Shown here in pieces: positions 35,794 through 44,606 of a DNA stretch of 64,000 bases. A program made the position numbers and the translations under genes. Position 1 is the first letter of the stretch. Each line of letters opens with the position of its first letter. This stretch comes from Microbacteriaceae bacterium UBA1487. GTDB lineage: Bacteria; Actinomycetota; Actinomycetes; Actinomycetales; Microbacteriaceae. The notes under the pieces were generated by a model. That model ran no database searches and had not been told where the DNA came from. It saw nothing but the letters and a program-made list of their open reading frames with translations. Location: NCBI GenBank assembly GCA_002325245.1, contig DCRR01000022.1:162989-226988 (forward strand), in the 5' to 3' direction.

Positions 35794-36975
35794 ATGGTCA
35801 GCGTGAAGGATGGATCGGACGGCGTCCGCCGCCGCAATCTCGCGGCCGTGCTGACGCGCGTGCACCGCGGCGGTCCGGCCTCACGTGCGATCCTCACCGC
35901 CGAGATCGGCCTGAACCGCTCCACGATCGGCGCGCTGGTCGCCGAGTTGGAGGGCCTCGGCCTGGTCGAAGAGGGGAATGCCCCGGCCACCCGCCGCGTC
36001 GGCCGCCCCTCCCCGGTGGTGCGCCCGCATCCGCGCCCCGCGGTGGTGGCGGTGAACCCGGAGTTGGACGCGGTCACCGTCGCGATCGTCGGCCTCGGCG
36101 CCCGCGTCGAGCACCGCGTGCGGCGCGAGGTCGATCACCCGGTGACCGCGCTCGAGACCGCCGAGATCGTCGCGGAGGCGGTCGACGCGCACCTTGCCGA
36201 GGCTGCCGTCGAACCCCGCCTGCTCGGCGTGGGTCTGGCCGTTCCGGGGCTGGTGCGCGCGAGCGACGGTGTGGTGCGCTGGGCCCCCCACCTCGGCTGG
36301 CAAGACGAGCCGATCGCCGAGCTCGTCGGCGCGCGGCTGGGCCTCCCGACCGTTGTCGACAACGACGCGAGCCTCGGCGCGCTCGCCGAGCGCATCTTCG
36401 GGGCTGGCCGCGGCGTCGAGGAACTCGTCTACCTGAACGGCGGCGCGAGCGGCATCGGCGGCGGCGTCATTGTGCGCGGCCAGCTGCTCGGCGGCGCGAA
36501 CGGCTACGCGGGGGAGTTCGGCCAGAATCGCCCGGGCCTCACCGACTCCGCCGACCGCGTGACCGAGCACGGCACGCTCGAAGACGAGGTCAGCCGCGCC
36601 CGACTGCTCGCGACGCTGGGGCTCACGAGCGCCGACGAGCCGCAGCTCGAGCGGGCGCTGCTCGCGGCCGATGACCCGGCGGTCGCCGCCGAGGTGGCAC
36701 GCCAGCAGCGCGTGCTCGCGGTGGCGCTCGGCAACGCGATCAACGTCGTCAACCCGGAGCTGGTGGTGCTGGGCGGATTCCTGGCGAGCCTGCTGGCCTG
36801 CGACCCGGTCGAGTTGGAGCGCACCGTTGCCGCGACCACGGTGCCCGCCGCGTTCGAGGGGGTGCGCATCCAGCCGGCCGCGCTCGGGGAGGACCGGCTG
36901 CTGATCGGGGCCGCCGAACTGGCCTGGCAGCCGATCCTCAGCGACCCGGCCTCGGCGGGCTCACCGCGGTCGTAG
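35794..36975 (+). CDS. ROK family regulator, probable xylose repressor lacking the zinc cluster
   Basis: 393 residues. Winged-helix N-terminus (LTAEIGLNRSTIGALVAELE, about 34-53), then a ROK domain with VDNDASLGALAERIFG and the glycine-rich GGASGIGGGVIVRGQLLGG. The cysteine-rich CxCGxxGC zinc cluster usual in ROK proteins is missing: after YAGEFG the sequence reads QNRPGLT. XylR-type regulators sometimes lack it, so it is probably still functional. Divergent from xylA, hence a likely xylose-responsive repressor. Confidence 0.88.
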   Translation: MVSVKDGSDGVRRRNLAAVLTRVHRGGPASRAILTAEIGLNRSTIGALVAELEGLGLVEEGNAPATRRVGRPSPVVRPHPRPAVVAVNPELDAVTVAIVGLGARVEHRVRREVDHPVTALETAEIVAEAVDAHLAEAAVEPRLLGVGLAVPGLVRASDGVVRWAPHLGWQDEPIAELVGARLGLPTVVDNDASLGALAERIFGAGRGVEELVYLNGGASGIGGGVIVRGQLLGGANGYAGEFGQNRPGLTDSADRVTEHGTLEDEVSRARLLATLGLTSADEPQLERALLAADDPAVAAEVARQQRVLAVALGNAINVVNPELVVLGGFLASLLACDPVELERTVAATTVPAAFEGVRIQPAALGEDRLLIGAAELAWQPILSDPASAGSPRS

Positions 36976-36990
36976 CTCCTCGCCGCGGTT

Positions 36991-37019
36991 CGCCCGGCAC
37001 CCCCCGGCACTGCCGGGCG
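36991..37019. terminator. Bidirectional hairpin between convergent genes
   Basis: CGCCCGGCA/TGCCGGGCG, a 9-bp perfect stem with an 11-base loop, placed between the 3' ends of the ROK gene and xylH. There is no T-run on either side. Confidence 0.55.
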
Positions 37020-37024
37020 CGCGG

Positions 37025-38305
37025 TCAGCCGCGCCCCGATGCCTGCCGGGTGCGTCGCGAGAGCGAGTCGACGATGACGGCGAGCAGGAGCACGGCGCCG
37101 GTGATGACGTACCGCACGTACGAGTCGAGGTTGAGCAGTGTGAGCCCGGACGAGATCGACATGATCACGACGACGCCGATGAGCGCGGAGTAGGCCGACC
37201 CGCGGCCTCCGAAGAGGCTGGTGCCGCCGATGACCGCGGCCGCGATCGCGTTGAGGTTCGTGTCGGCGGTGCCGGAGCCCTGGTTCGCCGCACCGAGTCG
37301 TGCTGCGGCGAAGAGCCCGCCGAGCGCGGCGAGTGTCGATGTCAGCATGAACACGGAGATGTAGATCCGATCGACGCGGATGCCGGATCGTCGCGCCGCT
37401 TCCACATTGCCGCCGACCGCGTAGACGGAGCGCCCCCACCGTGTCCGCGTGAGGAGAGTCTGGAACAGGATGACGAGCAGCACGAAGACGAGCGGCATGA
37501 GCCCGATTCCGCGATTCTGGTTCAGGTACCAGACGATGATCAGCAGGACGAGCGCGAGCGCCGCGGTGCGCACGATGATCGAGGTGGGCGTCTGCGCTGA
37601 CAGGCCGGCGCGTGTGCGCCGGTTGCCGGTCCACACCTGGGATCCGGCATAGCTGAGCACGAACGCGGCGACAACGAGGTAGCTGAGCCAGTCGGGGAGG
37701 AAGATCTGCTGCCCGAACTGGACGACGATGGACTGGAACGGGATGTTGATGGTTCCCAGGGGCCCGAGCACCCAGAGCATCGCTCCGAGGAAGGCCAGGA
37801 GCCCAGCGAGGCTCACGACGAAGCTCGGGACGCCGAATCGGGTGTAGAGCAGGCCGTATGTCAAGCCGATCGCGGTTCCGGCGAGCATCGCCGCGATGAC
37901 GGCGAAGCCCACCCACACCCCTTCATTGACGAAGAGCACCGCCAGAATCGCCGCGGCGAGTCCGGAGACGGAGCCGACGGAGAGGTCGATCTCTCCGAGC
38001 AGCAGGACGAGCACGATGCCGAGGGCGATCACGCCGACCGCCGAGAAGTCCATGGTCAGGTTGACGAGGTTTCGCGCCGAGAGGAAGAACGGGTTCAGCG
38101 CCTGGAATACGCCCCAGATGACGACGATTCCGATGATGACCGGAAGCGGCCCGAGGTCGCCGGTGCGCACGCGCTGGATGAAGGCCCGGATGGCGCCGCC
38201 GACGCCTGCCTCGCGGATCAGCCGCTCGTCCTGGAGGTCGAGAGCCACGGTGTTCAGCTGGTCGGTGACGGGTGTCTCGCCCTCACGGCGGGTGTCGCTG
38301 CTCAT
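37025..38305 (-). CDS. xylH: Xylose-type ABC transporter permease
   Basis: 426 residues from ATG 38305, which overlaps the xylG stop. Around ten or more membrane helices and the BPD_transp_2 signatures ALGIVLVLLLGEIDLSVGSV and YAVGGNVEAARRSGI, GGTSLFGGRGS. This is the permease type of xylose and ribose importers (XylH/RbsC). It is the last gene of xylFGH on the minus strand. Xylose specificity is from context. Confidence 0.92.
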   Translation of the reverse strand: MSSDTRREGETPVTDQLNTVALDLQDERLIREAGVGGAIRAFIQRVRTGDLGPLPVIIGIVVIWGVFQALNPFFLSARNLVNLTMDFSAVGVIALGIVLVLLLGEIDLSVGSVSGLAAAILAVLFVNEGVWVGFAVIAAMLAGTAIGLTYGLLYTRFGVPSFVVSLAGLLAFLGAMLWVLGPLGTINIPFQSIVVQFGQQIFLPDWLSYLVVAAFVLSYAGSQVWTGNRRTRAGLSAQTPTSIIVRTAALALVLLIIVWYLNQNRGIGLMPLVFVLLVILFQTLLTRTRWGRSVYAVGGNVEAARRSGIRVDRIYISVFMLTSTLAALGGLFAAARLGAANQGSGTADTNLNAIAAAVIGGTSLFGGRGSAYSALIGVVVIMSISSGLTLLNLDSYVRYVITGAVLLLAVIVDSLSRRTRQASGRG

Positions 38306-39090
38306 AGGGTGTCCTTGCTGCCGCGGCCCGCGCGACGGGTCACGGCGTTGTCGGTGGCGCCGGTGATCGCGGCGATGATGTCTTCGCTGGTGACGTCGGC
38401 GACTCGGAAGTCGCCGTTGTTCCGTCCGAGTCGGAGTACGACGACTCGGTCGGCGACGGCGAGAACGTCGGCCATGTTGTGGCTGATGAGGAGGACTCCG
38501 TAGCCTTTGTCGCGGAGTCGCTCGATCAGGTTGAGCACTTCGGCGGTCTGGGCGACGCCGAGGGCGGCCGTCGGTTCGTCGAGGATGACGATGCGCGGTT
38601 CGCCGATCAGGGATCGTGCGATCGCGACGGTCTGCCGCTGCCCTCCGGAGAGGGATGCGACGGCGGTGCGGATCGACGGGATCTTGGCGCTCAGCTCGCG
38701 GAGCAGGCTCCACGACTCCTTCTCCATGAGGACTTCGTCGATCACACCGAGAGCCGTGATCTCGCGCCCGAGCCACAGGTTGGCGACGACGTCGAGGTTG
38801 TCGCACAGCGCCAGGTCCTGGTAGACCGTCGCGATGCCGAGGTCGCGGGAGTCGGTGGGCGAGCCGATCCGCACGGGACTTCCGTCGAGGCTGACCGTCC
38901 CGGAGTCGGCATGGTGGACACCGGCGAGGACTTTCACGAGGGTGGACTTCCCCGCGCCGTTGTCGCCGACGACGGCGACGACCTCTCCGGCCGAGACGGT
39001 CAGTTCGATGTCCTTGAGCGCCTGGACGGCTCCGAAGCGCTTGCTGATGCCCTTCATCGCGAGCAGTGGCGGGGTGGGGCTCGTGGTCAT
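38302..39090 (-). CDS. xylG: Xylose-type ABC transporter ATP-binding protein, single domain
   Basis: 262 residues with Walker A GDNGAGKSTL (about 42-51), Q-loop VYQDLAL, signature LSGGQRQ, Walker B IVILDEP and the switch histidine LLISHNM. E. coli XylG has two fused ATPase domains (about 510 residues); here only one exists, so a homodimer is expected, as in many actinobacterial systems. Overlaps xylH by four bases. Confidence 0.92.
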   Translation of the reverse strand: MTTSPTPPLLAMKGISKRFGAVQALKDIELTVSAGEVVAVVGDNGAGKSTLVKVLAGVHHADSGTVSLDGSPVRIGSPTDSRDLGIATVYQDLALCDNLDVVANLWLGREITALGVIDEVLMEKESWSLLRELSAKIPSIRTAVASLSGGQRQTVAIARSLIGEPRIVILDEPTAALGVAQTAEVLNLIERLRDKGYGVLLISHNMADVLAVADRVVVLRLGRNNGDFRVADVTSEDIIAAITGATDNAVTRRAGRGSKDTL

Positions 39091-39150
39091 GCGGGATCTC
39101 CTGTCCGGCGTATTCCGACCCTAGACCTCGGGTCGACGATCACGACGATG

Positions 39151-39184
39151 GAGTGGCTGGCCGGGGCGACCCGGCCAGCCACTC
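39151..39184 (-). promoter_or_regulatory. Stem-loop between xylF and xylG
   Basis: A perfect 14-bp stem GAGTGGCTGGCCGG with its complement and a 6-base loop, lying just after the binding-protein gene. No T-run, so more likely an mRNA-stabilising or partial-termination hairpin than a full stop. Confidence 0.75.
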
Positions 39185-39193
39185 GCACCTCGT

Positions 39194-40252
39194 CTACTGG
39201 ATGCCTGCTGCCGCGCACGCGTCCGCGTACTCAGCGGTGCAGATCTGCTCGGCGGTGTAGAAGCCGTCGGCGACCACCGTGTCGAGGATGTTGTCGACGG
39301 TGACCACGACCGGCGTGAGCAGTGTCGACGGGGTGCCGTCGACGGTCGTGTCGCCCTCGACGGTCTCGCCGCGGAGCAGTGCCACCGCGATCTCGGCGGC
39401 GAGTTCCGCCTCCGCGCGAATGGCTTTGTAGATCGTCATGAACTGATCGCCGGCGACGATGCGCTGGATGCCCGCAAGCTCGGCATCCTGCCCCGTGACG
39501 AGCGGCAGCGGGCTGACGTTGGCCGCCTTGAGCGCAGCGATCGCGCCGCCGCCGGTGCCGTCGTTGGCCGCGTAGATCGCCGAGATCTGGCCCTCGAACT
39601 GCGTGAGCTGGCCGGCCACCCACTGCTGTGCGTTCTCGGGGCTCCAATCCGGGGTGTCGAACTCTGCGAGCACCGTGTATCCGCTGTCGTCGATGACGCT
39701 GTGCGCGCCAGCCTTGAACAGCGCCGCGTTGCCGTCGGTCGGCGAGCCGTTGACCATGAGGATGCCGCCGGTGGCCCCATCTGCGTCGAGTGCGGCGACG
39801 AGGGTCTCGCCCTGGAGGACGCCGACCTGCTCGTTGTCGAACGAGATGTAGTAGGCGAGCTCGCCGCCCGCGACGAGGCGGTCGTACGAGACGACGGGGA
39901 TCCCTTCGGCGTTGGCGGTCTCGACGATGCTGACCGCCGCTTGCGCGTCGACCGGGTCGAGCACGAGCACTTCGGCTCCCGCCGTCAGAGCGGCTTCGGC
40001 CTGCTGCTGCTGCTTGGCGGCGTCCTGGTCGGCGTTGGAGTACAAGACGTCGAAGTCGCCGAGTGCTGCGACGCGCTCTTCGAAGATCGGCCGGTCGAAT
40101 GCCTCATAGCGGGCTGTCTGCGATTCGGGGAGCAAGAGTGCGATGGTGCCTTCGCTCTCCGATGCTGCGCCGGTGGTCGTGCAGCCGGCGAGGGCGACGG
40201 CCGTGGCGGCAGTCGCGACGAGTGCGGTGATCCGCATGGCGGTGCTCTTCAT
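39194..40252 (-). CDS. xylF: D-xylose-binding lipoprotein
   Basis: 352 residues from ATG 40252, after GGGAGAGG. The signal peptide ends in ALAGC with the lipidated cysteine at about 23. The mature part is a periplasmic-binding-protein type 1 domain (TIALLLPESQTARYEAFDRP, LDPVDAQAAVSIVETANAEG, VSYDRLVAGGELAYYISFDN) like XylF. Captures xylose outside the cell for XylGH. First gene of the operon, with operators overlapping its promoter. Confidence 0.92.
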   Translation of the reverse strand: MKSTAMRITALVATAATAVALAGCTTTGAASESEGTIALLLPESQTARYEAFDRPIFEERVAALGDFDVLYSNADQDAAKQQQQAEAALTAGAEVLVLDPVDAQAAVSIVETANAEGIPVVSYDRLVAGGELAYYISFDNEQVGVLQGETLVAALDADGATGGILMVNGSPTDGNAALFKAGAHSVIDDSGYTVLAEFDTPDWSPENAQQWVAGQLTQFEGQISAIYAANDGTGGGAIAALKAANVSPLPLVTGQDAELAGIQRIVAGDQFMTIYKAIRAEAELAAEIAVALLRGETVEGDTTVDGTPSTLLTPVVVTVDNILDTVVADGFYTAEQICTAEYADACAAAGIQ

Positions 40253-40295
40253 TGAAAACCTCTCCCTGCTCCACCGCCGTCGGTGGAACTCAGCC

Positions 40296-40324
40296 AGAAT
40301 CCCGCATTCACGTCTTGACGTCAA
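40296..40324 (-). promoter_or_regulatory. xylF promoter
   Basis: On the minus strand TTGACG, a 17-base spacer and GATTCT. The -35 box is part of the palindrome TTGACGTCAA, so a bound regulator would exclude RNA polymerase. Confidence 0.65.
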
Positions 40325-40337
40325 CTCTTGAAGTCAA
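40315..40337. promoter_or_regulatory. Tandem operators upstream of xylF
   Basis: Two ten-base units, TTGACGTCAA (40315-40324) and TTGAAGTCAA (40328-40337), 13 bp apart, plus a half-unit TTGACG at 40352-40357. The first is a perfect palindrome and overlaps the xylF -35 box. The adjacent ROK protein is the likely ligand. Confidence 0.7.
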
Positions 40338-40395
40338 TTTGTGACAATTCGTTGACGCGGCGATGAGAACCGCGGACGCGCGGGAGCGGATGACG

Positions 40396-41634
40396 TCAGT
40401 CGGTCGCGCTGGCGCCGGCGTCCGACGGCCCCGCGGCCGTGGTCGCGGGCGCGGGCTGCGCGGCAGCCGCGACCGGCAGCGGCGTGTTCTCGACGGCGAA
40501 TGCGATCGTGCCGATCAGCTCGGCCCGCTCGCCCAGTTCCCCCGCGACGACATCCGGCAGGCCCGTGCTCGAACGCAGTGCCGAGCGGTCCATGGCGTGG
40601 CGGAGCGGCGCAAGCAGGAGTTCTCCCGCTTCTGCGAGCTCCCCGCCCACGACGATGACCTCGGGGTCGAACAGGTTGCTGAGCGAGGCGACGGCGACAC
40701 CGATGTGGCGGCCGGCATCGGCGATGGCGCGCCGAGCGGCGGCGTCGCCCCGTTCGGCGTGGACGAGAATGTCGTGGACCCGTTGCATGCCGGGGTCGTC
40801 GCGGAACAGGTCGACGAGTGCGGGGCCGCCGGCGAGAGTCTCGAGGCAGCCGCGGCTTCCGCATCGACAGAGCGGACCGTTCTCGTCGATGGTCAGGTGT
40901 CCGATCTGGCCCGCCTTGCCGGTCACTCCGCTGAACACCTGCCCGTCGATCACCAGCCCGGCGCTGATGGTGTGGCCGAGTCGGAGGTAGGCCGCCCCCC
41001 GCGTGTCCCGAGCGGCTCCGAAACGGGCCTCGGCGAGGGCCCCGAGATGACCTTCGCTGTCGGCGAAGACCGGCACCTCAAGCCGCCGGGAGAGCGTCTC
41101 GGCAAGGCTGATGCCGTCCCAGCCGCGCAGCAGGCCGGGGCTCGACAGGCGGCCGGTTCGTGAATCGAGCGGCGCCGGCACGGCGAGTCCGATGGAGAGG
41201 AGATCCGTGACGCTCGCATCGATCGTCTCGAGCATGTCTCCCAGCAGGAGCGCTGCTCGATCGAACTCGCTGTCGTGCCGGTGGTCGAGGGCGAGCGGGA
41301 CGCGGTTCTCCGCGACGATCGTGTGGCCCACATCGGCGATCGCGATGCGCAGGTGGCGCGACGAGAAGTGCAGTCCGGCGACCAGGCCGATGCGCCTCGC
41401 CAGCTTCACTTCGATCGCGCGACGTCCTGTGCGAATGGTCGTGCTCGTGACGACGACGTGGGCGGCGACCATCTCCTTGACGATGTTCGACACCGTGGCG
41501 GGGGACAGCCCCGTCAGCTGGGCCAGCTCGACCTGCGTCAGCCGACCGTGCCGAGTCAGAGACTCGATCACGCGGGCGCGGTTGGCTTCACGCAATGAAG
41601 ACTGCGAGCCGGGTGGCACCTTCATGATGGACAC
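40396..41634 (-). CDS. ROK family regulator of xylFGH
   Basis: About 412 residues. Winged helix (LTQVELAQLTGLSPATVSNI, about residues 31-50), ROK domain with GKAGQIGHLTIDENG and an intact zinc cluster CRCGSRGC, and an alanine/proline-rich tail of 25 residues. GTG 41634 lies seven bases after a TACACT -10 box (41642-41647), suggesting leaderless expression; ATG 41625 is an alternative. Its 3' end faces the xylF promoter region, whose TTGANGTCAA repeats it probably binds. Confidence 0.88.
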   Translation of the reverse strand: MSIMKVPPGSQSSLREANRARVIESLTRHGRLTQVELAQLTGLSPATVSNIVKEMVAAHVVVTSTTIRTGRRAIEVKLARRIGLVAGLHFSSRHLRIAIADVGHTIVAENRVPLALDHRHDSEFDRAALLLGDMLETIDASVTDLLSIGLAVPAPLDSRTGRLSSPGLLRGWDGISLAETLSRRLEVPVFADSEGHLGALAEARFGAARDTRGAAYLRLGHTISAGLVIDGQVFSGVTGKAGQIGHLTIDENGPLCRCGSRGCLETLAGGPALVDLFRDDPGMQRVHDILVHAERGDAAARRAIADAGRHIGVAVASLSNLFDPEVIVVGGELAEAGELLLAPLRHAMDRSALRSSTGLPDVVAGELGERAELIGTIAFAVENTPLPVAAAAQPAPATTAAGPSDAGASATD

Positions 41635-41762
41635 GCCGTGAAGTGTAGCGGGCGGCTGCCCGGCGAAACCCAGAATCACCGCTCCGGTCGCCGAATATTG
41701 CTCGCCGATCGCTCCTGGGCGACTCGGCGTCGGCGGAATCGGCGTCGGCGTAGGCTCCTTTC

Positions 41763-43034
41763 GTGAACTCTTCGTCTCCGCTGCAGACCTGGTCAGGCAC
41801 CCACCGCTTCACCGCTCCGCGTCTGGTCGAGGCCCGCGCGATCGCCGACGTTCAGGCGGCGGTGCGCGCGGGGGGCCCGGTGCGCGCGCTCGGCACGCGG
41901 CACTCGTTCAATGACATCGCCGACACGACGGGTGCGCTCGTCTCCGTCCTCGGCATCGATCCCGATCCGGTGCTCGATGAGGCGGCCCGCGAGGTCACGG
42001 TCGGCGCCGGGACGCGCTACGGCGTGCTGGCCGTCTGGCTCGAGCAGCGCGGCTGGGCGCTGCACAATCTGGGCTCGCTGCCGCACATCTCGATCGGGGG
42101 CGCGATCGCGACCGGAACCCACGGCTCCGGCAACGGCAACGGCGTGCTCGCGACGGCGGTGCGCGGGATCGACTACGTGGATGCCGCCGGCGAGCTCCGC
42201 TCGGTGCGGCACGGCGACCCCGACTTCGACGCCCTCGTGATCTCGCTCGGCGCCGTCGGCATCACGGTGCGGGTGACGCTGGCGATCGAGCCGAGCTACC
42301 GGGTGCGTCAGGACGTGTTCGTCGGCCTCAGCTGGAACTCCCTGCTCTCCGAGCTGGAGGCGGTGACCGGAGCCGGCTACAGCGTGAGCCTTCTGTCGAA
42401 CTGGCTCGGCGAGGGCGCCGGCGACATCTGGATGAAGTCGCGCATCGAAGGTGAGGGCGACGGCGAGGTGCCCGAGACGCTGTTCGACGCGTCTCGCGAT
42501 CCGGCGCTTGAGCCGATCTTCGCACCGGCGGAGAACCTGACCACGCAGGGCGGCGTGCCCGGTCCCTGGTCGGAGCGTCTGCCGCACTTCCGGCTCGATG
42601 CCACTCCGAGCAACGGCGACGAGATCCAGACCGAGTACTTCGTCGACCGCGCCATCGGCGCCCCCGCGCTCGCCGCGGTGCGCGAGCTGCGCGACGACAT
42701 CGCCCCGCTGCTGGCGGCGACCGAACTGCGCACCGCGAAGGCCGACTCCCTCTGGCTGTCGGAGGCGTTCGAGCGCGACGTGCTGGGGATCCACTTCACC
42801 TGGAAGAACGAGCCGGAGCCGGTGCGTGCCCTGCTGCCGCGCATCGAGGCAGCGCTCGCCCCGTTCGACGCGCGCCCGCACTGGGGCAAGTGGCATGCCT
42901 TCGACGCCGAGCGGATCGCCGCGGTGACGCCGAAGCTCGCCGAGGCGCGCGCGGTGTTCGAGCGGCTCGACCCGGAGGGGCGGTTCTCGAACGCGCACCT
43001 GGAGCGAATCGGCGTGCGCGCACCGCGCGCGTAG
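41763..43034 (+). CDS. Alditol oxidase-like FAD flavoprotein
   Basis: 423 residues of the VAO/FAD_binding_4 family. The motif RALGTRHSFNDIADT carries the histidine that covalently binds FAD, IGGAIATGTHGSGNGNG contacts FAD, and the C-terminal half is an ALO domain (HWGKWHAF). Length and motifs match Streptomyces alditol oxidase, which oxidises xylitol and sorbitol to aldoses with oxygen. A TAGGCT -10 box six bases before GTG 41763 marks a leaderless start. Next to the xylose genes it may turn xylitol into xylose; D-arabinono-lactone oxidase is an alternative. Confidence 0.87.
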   Translation: MNSSSPLQTWSGTHRFTAPRLVEARAIADVQAAVRAGGPVRALGTRHSFNDIADTTGALVSVLGIDPDPVLDEAAREVTVGAGTRYGVLAVWLEQRGWALHNLGSLPHISIGGAIATGTHGSGNGNGVLATAVRGIDYVDAAGELRSVRHGDPDFDALVISLGAVGITVRVTLAIEPSYRVRQDVFVGLSWNSLLSELEAVTGAGYSVSLLSNWLGEGAGDIWMKSRIEGEGDGEVPETLFDASRDPALEPIFAPAENLTTQGGVPGPWSERLPHFRLDATPSNGDEIQTEYFVDRAIGAPALAAVRELRDDIAPLLAATELRTAKADSLWLSEAFERDVLGIHFTWKNEPEPVRALLPRIEAALAPFDARPHWGKWHAFDAERIAAVTPKLAEARAVFERLDPEGRFSNAHLERIGVRAPRA

Positions 43035-43154
43035 CGCCGCAAGCCCGCCACCCAGAGTCCCCGCCGCGCGCAGCGCGTGCGTCAGGATGGGGGAACGGCT
43101 CGCGGGCACCGCCGCCGCGAGTTCCACCACCACTGCAGGAAAGGCCGTGCCCTC

Positions 43155-44597
43155 ATGGCGACCACCGGTTCCCCCGACTACCGCGACGGCGGACTCTCGT
43201 TCGCCCCCGACTTCGTGTTCGGCTCCGCGACGGCGAGCTATCAGATCGAGGGCGCCGCCCACGAGGACGGCCGCGGCCCGAGCATCTGGGACACCTTCAG
43301 TCACACTCCCGGCAAGACCTGGAACGGCGACACCGGCGACGTCGCCGACGACCACTACCACCGGCTCGACGCCGACCTCGACCTCATGAAAGAGCTGGGG
43401 CTGGAGGCGTACCGCTTCTCGATCGCCTGGCCGCGCATCCAGCCGACCGGGTCGGGCTCGTTCAACCGGAAGGGCGTCGAGTTCTACTCACGGCTCGTCG
43501 ACGGGCTGCTGGCCCGTGGCATCCGGCCGGTGGCGACGCTGTACCACTGGGATCTGCCGCAGCCGCTCGAGGACGCGGGCGGCTGGCCGAACCGCGATAC
43601 CGCCTACCGCTTCGAGGAGTACGCCGCGCGCACCGTGGAGGCGCTCGGCGACCGGGTGCACACCTGGACGACGTTCAACGAGCCGTGGTGCTCGGCCTAC
43701 CTCGGCTACGGCTCGGGCGCCCACGCCCCGGGTCGCACCGACGGGGCCGACGCGCTCGCCGCGGTGCACCACCTGAACCTGGCGCACGGCCTCGCCGTGC
43801 CGGAGATCCGCCGCGCGGCGACGAACGACCCGGAGCTGTCGATCACTCTCAACTTCCACGTGATCCGGGGCGAGGATGACACGAGTCCCGAGGCGATCCG
43901 CCGCATCGACGCGCTCGCCAACCGCGCTTTCACGAGTCCGCTGCTGCGCGGCCGCTACGACGACGACCTGCTGGCCGACACCGCGGAGGTCACCGACTGG
44001 TCGTTCGTGCGCGACGGCGACCTGGCGCAGATCCACCAGCCGATCGAGGTGCTGGGCGTGAACTACTACTCGACTGTGACGGTGAAGATGTGGGACGGCG
44101 CAACGCCCCGCACGAACAACGACGGTCACAAGGACATGGGCGGATCGCCCTGGCCGGGCAGCCGCAACGTCGAGTTCCTGCCGCAGGCCGGCCCCTACAC
44201 CGACATGGGCTGGAACATCGCCCCCGACGGGCTGGAGGAGCTGCTCGTGCACCTGCACGAGGAGTTCCCGGACCAGCCGCTGATGGTCACCGAGAACGGC
44301 GCCGCATTCCCCGACCGCGTGGTCGAGACCGAGCACGGAGCGCGGGTTCCGGACGCCGACCGCATCGACTACCTGAACCGCCACTTCACGGCGGCGCACC
44401 GCGCGATCGCGCGCGGGGTGGACCTGCGCGGCTACTTCGTGTGGTCGCTGCTCGACAACTTCGAGTGGGGCTACGGCTATTCGAAGCGCTTCGGGATCGT
44501 GCGCGTGGACTACGAGACGCAGGAGCGGATTCCGAAGGACTCCGCCCGCTGGTTCGCCGACGTCATCCGCGAGCACCGCACCCCCGACCTGGGCTAG
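43155..44597 (+). CDS. GH1 family beta-glucosidase
   Basis: 480 residues from ATG 43155. Family GH1 hallmarks: [20 protein letters not shown] at the N-terminus, acid/base glutamate in TTFNEPW (about 176), nucleophile glutamate in MVTENGAAF (about 380) and [17 protein letters not shown]. No signal peptide, so it hydrolyses imported beta-glucosides such as cellobiose. No transporter directly adjoins it. Its TAG stop doubles as part of the -10 box of the next gene. Confidence 0.95.
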   Translation: MATTGSPDYRDGGLSFAPDFVFGSATASYQIEGAAHEDGRGPSIWDTFSHTPGKTWNGDTGDVADDHYHRLDADLDLMKELGLEAYRFSIAWPRIQPTGSGSFNRKGVEFYSRLVDGLLARGIRPVATLYHWDLPQPLEDAGGWPNRDTAYRFEEYAARTVEALGDRVHTWTTFNEPWCSAYLGYGSGAHAPGRTDGADALAAVHHLNLAHGLAVPEIRRAATNDPELSITLNFHVIRGEDDTSPEAIRRIDALANRAFTSPLLRGRYDDDLLADTAEVTDWSFVRDGDLAQIHQPIEVLGVNYYSTVTVKMWDGATPRTNNDGHKDMGGSPWPGSRNVEFLPQAGPYTDMGWNIAPDGLEELLVHLHEEFPDQPLMVTENGAAFPDRVVETEHGARVPDADRIDYLNRHFTAAHRAIARGVDLRGYFVWSLLDNFEWGYGYSKRFGIVRVDYETQERIPKDSARWFADVIREHRTPDLG

Positions 44598-44606
44598 CGT
44601 CGCTTC

